34,810 nucleotides of DNA, taken from positions 26,078 through 60,887 of the forward strand of contig VAYN01000015.1 of NCBI GenBank assembly GCA_005885405.1. Direction: 5' to 3'. Source of the DNA: Actinomycetota bacterium (GTDB lineage Bacteria > Actinomycetota > Thermoleophilia > Solirubrobacterales > 70-9). Made by a program: the position numbers and the translations under genes. The notes beneath the pieces were generated by a model. It saw only the letters and a list, made by a program, of their open reading frames with translations. It did not search any database and had not been told where the DNA came from. Shown in pieces: positions 6,759-21,670 of the stretch; position 1 is the first letter of the stretch; each line of letters opens with the position of its first letter.

Positions 6759-7848
6759 GTGGACTTCGCCCTCAGCGACGAGCAGAAGGATTTCGTCGAC
6801 GCGATCCGTGACTTCTGCGACCGCGAGTGCGGGACGCAGGACCAGCGCGAGCGGCTGACCGACGGCTACCGCGAGCACCACAACTTCGAGATCTACAACC
6901 AGATGGCGGAGCTGGGGTGGCTCGGGGTGACGATCCCCGAGGAGTACGGAGGCTCCGGCGGGACGATGCTCGACGCCTGTCTCTTCATGGAGGAAAGTTC
7001 CCGCGGGCTCGCCCCGATCGGCGGCTACGCGACGACGCTGATCGTCGCTGGTGCCACCCAGCGCTTCGGCACCGAGGAGCAGAAGAGAGCCCGAGGCCGG
7101 CTCCGACGTCGGCTCGCTGACCACCAAGGCCGAGCGCGTCGACGGCGGCTTCGTGCTCAACGGCCAGAAGGTCTTTATCTCCAACGCCCACATCGCCGAC
7201 CACGTCCTCGTCGTCTGCCGCACGACCAAGACCGAGAACAAGCACGAGGGGCTGACGATGCTCTGGGTCCCGCGCGAGGTCGAGGGGATGGAGATCGTCC
7301 CGATCGAGACGATGGGCGGCCGCGAGACCAACACCCTCTACTTCACCGACTGCGTCGCCCCCGAGAGCGCCGTCCTCGGCGAGGTCGACCAGGGCTGGAC
7401 CCAGTTGATGGCCGGCCTCAACGTCGAGCGGTTGATCCTCGCGGCGACGATGCTGGGGATCGCCCAGCGCGCCTTCGACGACGCGCTCGCCTACGCCAAG
7501 GAGCGTAAGCAGTTCGGCCGCCCGATCGGCTCCTTCCAGGCGCTCCAGCACCGCTTCGCCGACCTCGCCACCGACCTCGAAGCGGCCCGACTGATGACCC
7601 GCTGGGTCGCCACCCTCGTCGACGAGGACCCCGACCGGATGCTGCCGAAAGAGGCCTCGATGGTGAAGCTCTTCGTCACCGAGGTCGCCAAGCGCACGAC
7701 CCTCGAGGGGATGCAGATGATGGGCGGCTACGGCTACTCGGCCGAGTACGACATGGAGCGCCTCGTCCGCACCTCGCTGGTCTCGACCATCTACGGTGGC
7801 ACCTCCGAGATCCAGCGCACGATCATCGGCAAAACGCTGGGCCTGTAG
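6759..7848 (+). pseudogene. Acyl-CoA dehydrogenase, disrupted by an internal deletion with frame change
   Basis: Two adjacent frames encode one acyl-CoA dehydrogenase. The first (GTG at 6759) gives the N-terminal helical domain and stops matching after RFGTEEQK (about 7085). The second resumes with EPEAGSD (from 7087) and continues to the normal end through NGQKVFISNAHIADH, ERKQFGRPIGSFQALQH and YGGTSEIQRTIIGKTLGL. Family members have roughly 15-20 residues between EEQK and the TEPxAGSD motif; here they are missing and the frame changes. The lost bases, which include part of the flavin/substrate-domain start, are therefore not a multiple of three. The likely consequence is an inactive FAD enzyme of fatty-acid beta-oxidation. 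An assembly error over a short collapsed region is the alternative. The gene begins 45 bp after the displaced tRNA fragment. Confidence 0.8.
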
Positions 7849-7880
7849 GAAGTCGCCGCCGCGGCGGCGAAAAGGGCGGC

Positions 7881-8540
7881 GTGTGGGACTTCGCGAAGCG
7901 CCAGCCCTCAGCCGTCCTCCTCGCCGCCCAGCTGGCGGCGATCCTCATCTATCCGTTCCTCGAAGAAGGTGCCGCCGGCCGGGCCATCTTCAGCGTCTTT
8001 GGGATCGCGATCCTCGGCCTCGTCGTGCTCGCGGTGCGCAGCTCCTCGGCGCTGACCTGGGTCAGCGTGTTGCTGGCGCTACCCGCGACCGTGCTGCTGC
8101 TGATCCAGGCGGTCACCGGCGACGACGCGCTGCTGCCCTACTCGTCGGCCTTCGAGTCCGTCCTCTACTTCTATGCGGGCGGCGCGCTGCTGTTCTACAT
8201 GCTCGAGGACCACGAGATCACCCGCGACGAGCTCTATGCCGTCGGCGCCACTTTCACGCTCGTCGCCTGGGCGTTCGCCTACGCCTACGTCGTCTGCCAG
8301 GCGATCGAGCCGCAGAGCTTCACGGCGGCCGTCGACCCGCGCGACGCCCGCACCTGGATGGAGCTGCTCTTCCTCAGCTTCACGACGCTGACGAGCACGG
8401 GCCTCAGCGACGTCGTCCCGATCAAGCCGTTCGCGCGCAGCCTCGTGATGATCGAGCAGATCGCCGGCCTCGGCTACGTGGCGATGGTGGTCTCGAGGCT
8501 GGTCGGGTTGACGCTGCGGGCGACCGGGCGGTACCCGTGA
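7881..8540 (+). CDS. Ion-channel-like membrane protein (two-pore-helix ion channel family)
   Basis: The GTG start at 7881 follows AAAGGG. The 219-residue protein has about six hydrophobic segments (near residues 10-27, 35-52, 58-77, 91-106, 121-140, 188-211) and a re-entrant pore loop between the last two: LFLSFTTLTSTGLSDVVP (about 163-180). This matches the layout of the prokaryotic potassium-channel pore (Ion_trans_2 type). The selectivity filter is TSTGLSD in place of the potassium signature TVGYGD, so ion choice cannot be assumed. An Arg-rich voltage sensor is not evident. It lies 32 bp downstream of the broken dehydrogenase and converges with the GGDEF-EAL gene. Confidence 0.7.
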   Translation: MWDFAKRQPSAVLLAAQLAAILIYPFLEEGAAGRAIFSVFGIAILGLVVLAVRSSSALTWVSVLLALPATVLLLIQAVTGDDALLPYSSAFESVLYFYAGGALLFYMLEDHEITRDELYAVGATFTLVAWAFAYAYVVCQAIEPQSFTAAVDPRDARTWMELLFLSFTTLTSTGLSDVVPIKPFARSLVMIEQIAGLGYVAMVVSRLVGLTLRATGRYP

Positions 8541-8564
8541 TCCGCTGCCACCGGAGGCTGTGAC

Positions 8565-9845
8565 CTAGGCCGCTGCCGCGGTGCGACCGTCATCGACCAG
8601 CGCCGGTTTGCCGATGTGGAAGCCCTGGGCGAAGTCGACGTCGAAGGCGCGGACGAGGGCCAGCGTCTCGGCGTCCTCGATCCCCTCGGCGACGGTCTCC
8701 TGGCCGAACGCTTTGGCGAACTGAACCAGCGCCTGCACCAGTCGTTGGTCGGTGGGGGAGCGGGGCAGGTCGCGGATGAACTCGATGTCGATCTTCAGGT
8801 GCTGGATCGGGAGGTCCTTGAGGTAGCTGAAGGAGCTGAAGCCGGTGCCGAAGTCATCGAGGCCGAGCCCGCAGCCCATCCCGGTAACCGTCTCGGCGAA
8901 GGCGCGGGCGTGGTCCATGTTGGAGATCGCCGCCGTCTCGGTGATCTCGAAGTCGAGCCAGGCGGGGTTGAGCCCGTCAGCGATCGCCGCCCGCACATCC
9001 TCGATCAGCCGCGGGTCGCAGAGCGAGGCGCCGCTGACGTTGACGGCGATCGGCTGCGAGCGCCCGGCCAGCTCGATCGCCTTCGCCAGGACCAGCCGGT
9101 CGATCTCGACGATCAGCCCCAGTCGCTCGGCGGTCGGCAGGAAGGAGGAAGGCGGGATCACGTCGTCGTCTTCGTCGAGCATCCGCACCAGCAGCTCCTC
9201 GCGGGCGACGCATTCCTTGCGCAGGTCGAAGATCGGCTGCGCGTAGACGACGAGCCGTTCGCGCTCCAGCGCGTCCCGGATTCGGTCGGCCCAGGTCAGC
9301 TTCAGGTTCGGCCCGCTGTCGCCGTCGACGGCCTTGCCGCCCCCTTGTTCCTTCGCCTCGCAGAGGGCGATGTCGGCGGCGATCATCAGCCCTTCGGCGG
9401 TAATCGCCTCGCCGGTGCCGCCGAAGGTCGCGATCCCGACGCTGGCCCCGACCGCCGGCTTGCCGCGCTCGCGAACGAGGTCGATCAGCCGCTCGGCGGT
9501 CGCCATCGCCTGGCTCGGCGTCGCCCGCTGCAGGAGGAGGGCGAATTCGTCGGCGCAGATCCGCGCCGGCAAGTCGTCGACGCGGCACTCCTGCCGCAGC
9601 GTCGCCGCTACCGTCTCCAGCAGCCGGTCGCCGGCCTCGTGCCCGAGGGAGTCGTTGACGAGGTGGAAAGCGTCGAGGTCGAGCAAGAGCAGCGCCCCGG
9701 GCTGCTCGCGCTGGAGCGGGTCGAGGATCCGCTCTTCCACCTCTTCTACGAACTGGTCGCGGTCACAGAGACCGCCGCTCTCGATTGCCTCTCGCACCGT
9801 GCCCCCGAAGTGCCCGGAAGGATTGCCTGGAAAACGACTGTACAT
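8565..9845 (-). CDS. GGDEF-EAL protein, probable cyclic-di-GMP phosphodiesterase
   Basis: The product has 426 residues from the ATG at 9845; a GTG at 9878 would add 11. The N-terminal GGDEF domain keeps DLDAFHLVNDSLGHEAGD, but the signature loop reads CADEF, so the second glycine and the first are changed and cyclase activity is doubtful. The EAL domain has EELLVR at the signature site, NVSGASL, FEITETA, LDDFGTGFSSFSYL, KIDIEFI and VAEGIED, so the metal-binding and general-base residues are mostly in place. I expect it to hydrolyse c-di-GMP, with the GGDEF domain possibly sensing GTP. No sensor domain or membrane segment is present. The gene is divergent from rpmG. Confidence 0.85.
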   Translation of the reverse strand: MYSRFPGNPSGHFGGTVREAIESGGLCDRDQFVEEVEERILDPLQREQPGALLLLDLDAFHLVNDSLGHEAGDRLLETVAATLRQECRVDDLPARICADEFALLLQRATPSQAMATAERLIDLVRERGKPAVGASVGIATFGGTGEAITAEGLMIAADIALCEAKEQGGGKAVDGDSGPNLKLTWADRIRDALERERLVVYAQPIFDLRKECVAREELLVRMLDEDDDVIPPSSFLPTAERLGLIVEIDRLVLAKAIELAGRSQPIAVNVSGASLCDPRLIEDVRAAIADGLNPAWLDFEITETAAISNMDHARAFAETVTGMGCGLGLDDFGTGFSSFSYLKDLPIQHLKIDIEFIRDLPRSPTDQRLVQALVQFAKAFGQETVAEGIEDAETLALVRAFDVDFAQGFHIGKPALVDDGRTAAAA

Positions 9846-10008
9846 AAAAGTCGGTAGACCATGTGGACTACTACACACATGGGCGGCGGCAACCAGTCCC
9901 TAGGCGGCTGAGGTCGCTATCCTTGCCGCAGCCTCGCGCTTCGGCCCGGGGTCGTTTTTATGTAGCGACTTCTGTAACGACTACCTCAGGCACGGAACGA
10001 GGGAGAAG

Positions 10009-10173
10009 ATGGCTCGCGGAGATGTCCGCATTGCGGTGACGATGGCTTGCGAAGAGTGCAAGCGGCGTAACTACCAGACCAATAAGTCCCGGCGCAATAC
10101 GCCGGATCGCATCGAGATGCGCAAGTTCTGCCGTTGGTGCGGCCGCCACACCCCTCATAAAGAGACTCGGTAG
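10009..10173 (+). CDS. rpmG: 50S ribosomal protein L33
   Basis: This 54-residue protein ([10 protein letters not shown]...) was located by reading the + strand directly. It is preceded by GAGGGAGAAG. Two cysteine pairs, CEEC (14-17) and CRWC (41-44), make the zinc ribbon of the zinc-containing (C+) L33 paralogue, and the ending HTPHKETR is typical. L33 sits near the tRNA exit site of the large subunit. It heads the rpmG-secE-nusG block, 8 nt before secE, the usual bacterial arrangement. Its upstream region (9880-10008) should carry the promoter for the block, but no convincing -35/-10 pair was found. Confidence 0.95.
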   Translation: MARGDVRIAVTMACEECKRRNYQTNKSRRNTPDRIEMRKFCRWCGRHTPHKETR

Positions 10174-10181
10174 CTGGCCCG

Positions 10182-10700
10182 ATGGCGAAAACCCGTGCAC
10201 AGCGCAAGGCCGAGCGCCGGGCTCGGGAAGCCGAAGAGCAGAAACGCTCCGACGGCTACGAGACTCCGGTAGAGGCGCAGCGGGAGACCCAGACGGGGGT
10301 CTCCGGCGACGTCGCCGAGGTCGAGGCGGTGGAGATGGGGATCGCCGCCGGCGCCCCCGAGTCCCAGCTCGAGACGCCGGATGCGCCGAAGCCACGTTCC
10401 GCCCGCAAAGCCGAAGCGCGCGCGCAGAAGGAAGCCGAGAAGCGCAAGCGCGCGGAGCAGAAGCGGCGCGAGAGCGAGCAGCTTTCCAAGAAGCAGAAAC
10501 AGGCCAAGGCCGAACGCCAGCGCGCAGGTTTCATCGGCTTCCTCATATCCTGTTGGCAGGAGCTGAAGAAAGTCCAGTGGCCGGATCGCGAGACGTTGAT
10601 CCAGGCAACCGCTGTGACCATCCTCTTCGTCGCCGTCGCGGCCGCCTATCTCGGCGCTCTCGACGCGGCATTCAGCTGGCTCATCAAGCAGATCCTCTAA
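10182..10700 (+). CDS. secE: Preprotein translocase subunit SecE with long N-terminal extension
   Basis: The conserved SecE core is at residues about 113-172: an amphipathic segment GFLISCWQELKKVQWPDRETLIQA and one transmembrane helix (VTILFVAVAAAYLGAL). SecE clamps SecY in the membrane. The remaining 112 residues form a charged extension: Lys/Arg-rich (1-22), an acidic centre (about 30-68) and another Lys/Glu-rich helix (about 75-112). Many SecE proteins are only 60-130 residues. It lies between rpmG and nusG, as in most bacteria, 26 nt before nusG. Confidence 0.93.
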   Translation: MAKTRAQRKAERRAREAEEQKRSDGYETPVEAQRETQTGVSGDVAEVEAVEMGIAAGAPESQLETPDAPKPRSARKAEARAQKEAEKRKRAEQKRRESEQLSKKQKQAKAERQRAGFIGFLISCWQELKKVQWPDRETLIQATAVTILFVAVAAAYLGALDAAFSWLIKQIL

Positions 10701-10726
10701 AGAGGGTCCCGAACAAAGGCTTTTAG

Positions 10727-11248
10727 ATGTATCGCTGGTACGTGATCAACACCTACTCCGGGCACGAGAACAAGGTCAAGCACAACCTCGAGCACCGGGT
10801 GCAGACGATGAGCCAGAACCGCAACGTGCGGCAGGTCGTCGTCCCCACCGAGCAGGTCTCGGAGATGAAGGACGGCCAGAAAGTGACGGCCGAGAAACGG
10901 ACGATGCCCGGCTACGTCCTCGTCAACATGGAGATGACCGACGACGCCTGGGGACTGGTCAAGAACACCCCCGGCGTCACCGGCTTCGTCGGCTCGCGCA
11001 ACAAACCGGTGCCGCTCTCCAAACCGGAGGTCGACCGCCTGCTCCACCGCGAGACCGCCGAGCGGCCGCGGACCCAGGCCCAGTTCGCGATCGGCGAATC
11101 GGTCAAAGTCATCTCCGGTCCGCTCTCGGACTTCTCCGGCGAGATCGCCGAGATCAACGAGGACGCGGCGAAACTCAAGGTCCTGGTCTCGATCTTCGGC
11201 CGCGAGACGCCGGTCGAGGTCGGCTACGACCAGGTCAAGAAGATCTAG
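10727..11248 (+). CDS. nusG: Transcription termination/antitermination factor NusG
   Basis: The 173-residue protein has the NGN domain at the N-terminus (YRWYVINTYSGHENKVKHNLEHR ... GYVLVNMEM ... NTPGVTGFVG) and a C-terminal KOW domain (FAIGESVKVISGPLSDFSGEIAEIN). NusG binds RNA polymerase and links it to Rho or to the ribosome. It is compact, without the N-terminal acidic extension seen in some actinobacterial NusG proteins. rplK follows after 33 nt. Confidence 0.97.
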   Translation: MYRWYVINTYSGHENKVKHNLEHRVQTMSQNRNVRQVVVPTEQVSEMKDGQKVTAEKRTMPGYVLVNMEMTDDAWGLVKNTPGVTGFVGSRNKPVPLSKPEVDRLLHRETAERPRTQAQFAIGESVKVISGPLSDFSGEIAEINEDAAKLKVLVSIFGRETPVEVGYDQVKKI

Positions 11249-11281
11249 GTCGCAAAGACCGCTACCCTCCCGAACCCGCTT

Positions 11282-11704
11282 ATGGCAAAGAAAGTCCTCA
11301 CCCTCATCAAGCTGCAGATCCAGGCAGGCAACGCCAACCCGGCGCCGCCGGTCGGCCCGGCGCTGGGTCAGCACGGCGTCAACATCATGGACTTCTGCAA
11401 AGCGTTCAACGCGCAGACGCAGGGCGAAGGCGGGACGATCATCCCGGTTGAGATCACCGTCTACGAGGACCGCTCCTTCACCTTCATCACGAAGACGCCG
11501 CCGGCCGCGGTGCTGATCAAGGAAGCGATCCGGATCCCGAAGGGCTCGGGCGAGCCCCACGTCAACAAAGTGGGGACGATCTCCGACGCGCAGATTCAGG
11601 AGATCGCCGAACGGAAGATGCCCGACCTCAACGCCAACGACATCGACGCCGCGAAGAAAATTATCGCCGGCACCGCCCGCTCGATGGGCGTCGACGTCGC
11701 CTAG
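11282..11704 (+). CDS. rplK: 50S ribosomal protein L11
   Basis: This 140-residue protein contains the Pro-rich N-terminal segment [24 protein letters not shown], which contacts 23S rRNA at the GTPase centre and is the thiostrepton site, and the C-terminal rRNA-binding domain ending in [14 protein letters not shown]. Length and ends match the family. It is followed 9 nt later by rplA, forming the classical L11 operon. Confidence 0.97.
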   Translation: MAKKVLTLIKLQIQAGNANPAPPVGPALGQHGVNIMDFCKAFNAQTQGEGGTIIPVEITVYEDRSFTFITKTPPAAVLIKEAIRIPKGSGEPHVNKVGTISDAQIQEIAERKMPDLNANDIDAAKKIIAGTARSMGVDVA

Positions 11705-11713
11705 GAGAACTTG

Positions 11714-12460
11714 ATGGCCCACGGCAAACGATTCCGCGCCCAGTACGACAAAGTCGACCGCGACCGCGCCTACCCGCCGGCCGAGGCAATCGCGCTGATC
11801 AAAGAGACCGCCAGCGCCAAATTCGATGAGACCGTCGAGCTGCACGTCCTGCTCGGCGTCAACGTCCGCCACGCCGACGAACAGCTGCGGGGGACGCTCG
11901 CGCTGCCGCACGGTCTCGGCAAAGACGTCACCGTCGCCGTCTTCGCCCAGGGCCAGCAGGCCCGCGACGCCGAGGCTGCCGGTGCTGATTTCGTCGGCGG
12001 CCAGGACCTGGTCGAGAAAGTCCAGGAGGGCTGGACCGACTTCGACGTCGCCGTCTCGACCCCCGAGATGATGAAATCCGTCGGCCAGCTCGGCCGCGTG
12101 CTCGGCCCCCAGGGGAAGATGCCGAACCCCAAGGTCGGCACCGTCACCGACGACGTCGAGAAGGCCGTCACCGAATCGAAATCGGGCAAAGTCGAATACC
12201 GCACCGACCGCCAGGCGATCGTCCACATGGCGCTCGGCAAGGCCAGCTTCGACGAAGAGAAACTGCTCGAGAACTACCAGGCCGTGATGGAGGAGATCGT
12301 CCGCGCCAAGCCCTCCTCCGCCAAGGGCAAATACGTCGTCTCCGCCACCCTGGCGACGACGATGGGTCCCGGCATCCGCGTCGACTCCGGCAAATCCGCC
12401 GACCGCGAGACCGCGGCCGTCGGAGCGGGGGAGACCGCAGAGGAGCCGGCGAGCGCCTAA
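11714..12460 (+). CDS. rplA: 50S ribosomal protein L1
   Basis: I chose the ATG at 11714 (MAHGKRFRAQYDKVDRDR) over the TTG one codon upstream; AGGAG at 11703-11707 supports it. The 248 residues include the signature GPQGKMPNPKVGTVTDDV, involved in rRNA binding, and the L1-stalk core. L1 acts on the E-site stalk and in many bacteria represses its own operon. A short acidic tail (residues about 232-248) follows the core. Confidence 0.96.
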   Translation: MAHGKRFRAQYDKVDRDRAYPPAEAIALIKETASAKFDETVELHVLLGVNVRHADEQLRGTLALPHGLGKDVTVAVFAQGQQARDAEAAGADFVGGQDLVEKVQEGWTDFDVAVSTPEMMKSVGQLGRVLGPQGKMPNPKVGTVTDDVEKAVTESKSGKVEYRTDRQAIVHMALGKASFDEEKLLENYQAVMEEIVRAKPSSAKGKYVVSATLATTMGPGIRVDSGKSADRETAAVGAGETAEEPASA

Positions 12461-12484
12461 ACTGCGTCGCCGCTAACCCCAGAC

Positions 12485-12516
12485 CACCGGCGGGGCATGT
12501 GCCCGCAAGCCCGGTG
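12485..12516 (+). promoter_or_regulatory. L10-leader-like RNA fold upstream of rplJ
   Basis: In the 67-nt gap before rplJ, CACCGG (12485-12490) pairs with CCGGTG (12511-12516), enclosing a GGGC/GCCC hairpin with an asymmetric AAG side. This is the position and general layout of the ribosomal-protein L10 leader, where L10(L12)4 binds to repress rplJL translation. The ribosome-binding site AGGTGAG lies just after it. Confidence 0.55.
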
Positions 12517-12527
12517 TAGGTGAGACG

Positions 12528-13271
12528 ATGAACCGCGAAGAAAAGTCAGCAGCCATACAAGAGATTGCCGCCGAGATTGAGGCGTCCGAGGCGATCTTCG
12601 CAGTCGACTACCGCGGTATCAGCGTTCCCCAGGCAGCCGAGCTGCGCTCGAAACTGCGCGAGGCCGATGCCAGCTTCCGCATCGTCAAAAACCGCCTCAG
12701 CAAAATCGCCGCCGACCAGGCGGGCGAGGAGCGGCTGACCGAGCTGCTGCAGGGCCCGACCGCCCTCACCTTCGTCCGCGGCGACACCGCCCAGGCCGCG
12801 AAAGCGATTACGACCTTCAACAAAGAGCACGAAGTGCTCACCTACAAGGGCGGCTTCATGGAAGCCACGGTGCTCGACGAGGCCGCCTTCAAATCGATCG
12901 CCAAATTGCCCGGCCGCGAAGTACTAAACGGGCAGTTGGCTGGCGTTGTCGCCAGTCCGCTCACCGGTCTCGTGCGCGGGCTCGGCAGCATGATCCAGGG
13001 CCTGGCGTTGCAGCTCGGCCAGATCGCCGAGAAAGGCTTGGTCAGCGGCGAGGCGCCTGCGGCCGAGGAGGCTGCTCCCGCTGAGGAGGAGCCGAAGGCC
13101 GAAGCCGAGGAGCCTGCGGCCGAGAAAGCCGAAGAGGCTCCGGCGGAGGAGGCCCCGACCGAGGCCGCCAGCGGCAACGAGCCGCCCGCCGACCAGGCGG
13201 AGGCACCGGAGGAAGAGCCGGAGGCCAAAGAAGACACTTCAGAGCAAGATTCAAACGAGGAAGAGGGGTAG
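12528..13271 (+). CDS. rplJ: 50S ribosomal protein L10 with acidic C-terminal tail
   Basis: Residues 1-173 are a standard L10: MNREEKSAAIQEIAAEI, IFAVDYRGISV, FRIVKNRLSKIA, and the C-terminal helix that carries L7/L12 dimers. L10 anchors the L7/L12 stalk. Residues about 175-247 are an added Ala/Glu/Pro tail, strongly negative, that roughly extends the 165-175-residue norm by 70. An L10-leader-like fold precedes the gene and rplL follows 6 nt downstream. Confidence 0.96.
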   Translation: MNREEKSAAIQEIAAEIEASEAIFAVDYRGISVPQAAELRSKLREADASFRIVKNRLSKIAADQAGEERLTELLQGPTALTFVRGDTAQAAKAITTFNKEHEVLTYKGGFMEATVLDEAAFKSIAKLPGREVLNGQLAGVVASPLTGLVRGLGSMIQGLALQLGQIAEKGLVSGEAPAAEEAAPAEEEPKAEAEEPAAEKAEEAPAEEAPTEAASGNEPPADQAEAPEEEPEAKEDTSEQDSNEEEG

Positions 13272-13277
13272 CAACTG

Positions 13278-13673
13278 ATGGCAACCAAAACTTCAACCGA
13301 GGACTGGATCGAGGAGCTGAAAAGCATCTCGGTACTCGAGCTCTCCGAGCGGATCAAAGCGCTTGAGGAGGAGTTCGGCGTCTCCGCGACTGCCGTTGCG
13401 GCTGCCGCGCCGGCTGCTGCCGGCGGCGGTGGTGGAGGCGACGAGGGCGGCGCCGAAGAGTCTTCGACCGTCGACGTCATCCTCAAAGAGGTCGGCGGCC
13501 AGAAAGTCCCCGTCATCAAGGTGGTGCGTTCGGCGACCGGTCTCGGCCTGAAAGAGGCCAAGGCTCTCGTCGACGAGGCTCCGAAAGCGATCAAAGAGGG
13601 CGTCGAGCGCGATGAGGCCGACAAACTCAAAGCTGAGCTGGAGGAGGCCGGGGCAACGGTCGAACTCTCCTAG
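13278..13673 (+). CDS. rplL: 50S ribosomal protein L7/L12
   Basis: This 131-residue stalk protein has an N-terminal dimerisation domain ([20 protein letters not shown]), an Ala/Gly-rich hinge with a GGGGGG run (about 40-60), and a C-terminal factor-binding domain with the conserved [20 protein letters not shown]. The C-terminal domain recruits EF-G, EF-Tu and IF2. The start is close behind rplJ and preceded by AAGAGGGG. Confidence 0.97.
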   Translation: MATKTSTEDWIEELKSISVLELSERIKALEEEFGVSATAVAAAAPAAAGGGGGGDEGGAEESSTVDVILKEVGGQKVPVIKVVRSATGLGLKEAKALVDEAPKAIKEGVERDEADKLKAELEEAGATVELS

Positions 13674-13675
13674 AG

Positions 13676-13717
13676 AGTTTGGCCGGGTCTTCCCGATCCC
13701 AGTCGGGAAGCCAAACT
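13676..13717 (+). promoter_or_regulatory. Long hairpin between rplL and rpoB
   Basis: AGTTTGG (13676-13682) pairs with CCAAACT (13711-13717), and inside it CTTCCCGA (13689-13696) pairs with TCGGGAAG (13703-13710), with a one-sided bulge. No T-run follows. A partial attenuator or RNase III processing site at this location is known in E. coli; a similar role is likely here. Confidence 0.55.
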
Positions 13718-13829
13718 TGAAGGCGCCGATCGCGGTGTGTTATTTTCCCCGGTCGCGCGCTTTTTGAGTGCCCCTGCCCATATCTGCGCAGTATCCACGT
13801 CCCTCTGACCGTCCGAGGAGTCGCCGACT

Positions 13830-21442
<7,613 letters not shown>

Positions 21443-21464
21443 GGACCGCCCAGCGTCCGTAGAG

Positions 21465-21492
21465 GTAGGAACCCCCACGTGGGGGTTCCTAC
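21465..21492. other. 28-bp perfect palindrome after rpoC
   Basis: GTAGGAACCCCCAC is followed directly by its exact reverse complement, with no loop. As RNA it would form a very stable hairpin 22 nt beyond the rpoC stop. No T-run follows, so it may protect the 3' end, act as a Rho-type pause site, or bind a dimeric protein as DNA. Confidence 0.6.
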
Positions 21493-21573
21493 GGATGTCT
21501 GGTTTCCGCAGAAGTGGGTAAATGAGTACTGCAGCTGAGTGACTTCCTTTCTTGAGATGCGAGTCATGCAGAG

Positions 21574-21604
21574 AGGCCGAGGGACCACCACCCTCGGCCT
21601 TTTT
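21574..21604 (+). terminator. Rho-independent terminator of the rpoBC transcript
   Basis: A ten-pair stem AGGCCGAGGG / CCCTCGGCCT with a seven-base loop is followed by TTTT. It lies 130 nt after rpoC and 67 nt before the next gene. Confidence 0.8.
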
Positions 21605-21670
21605 GTGTCTTGAGGGTTCCTGCCGGCCCGCAAAACTGGCCAGCTGGCCAGTCCGGTAGATTTCGCGGCT

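Noticed and set aside
7051-7848. A separate intact gene starting at 7051
   Set aside because: Its first residues before EPEAGSD are frame-shadow of the dehydrogenase N-terminal part; this is the second half of one broken gene.
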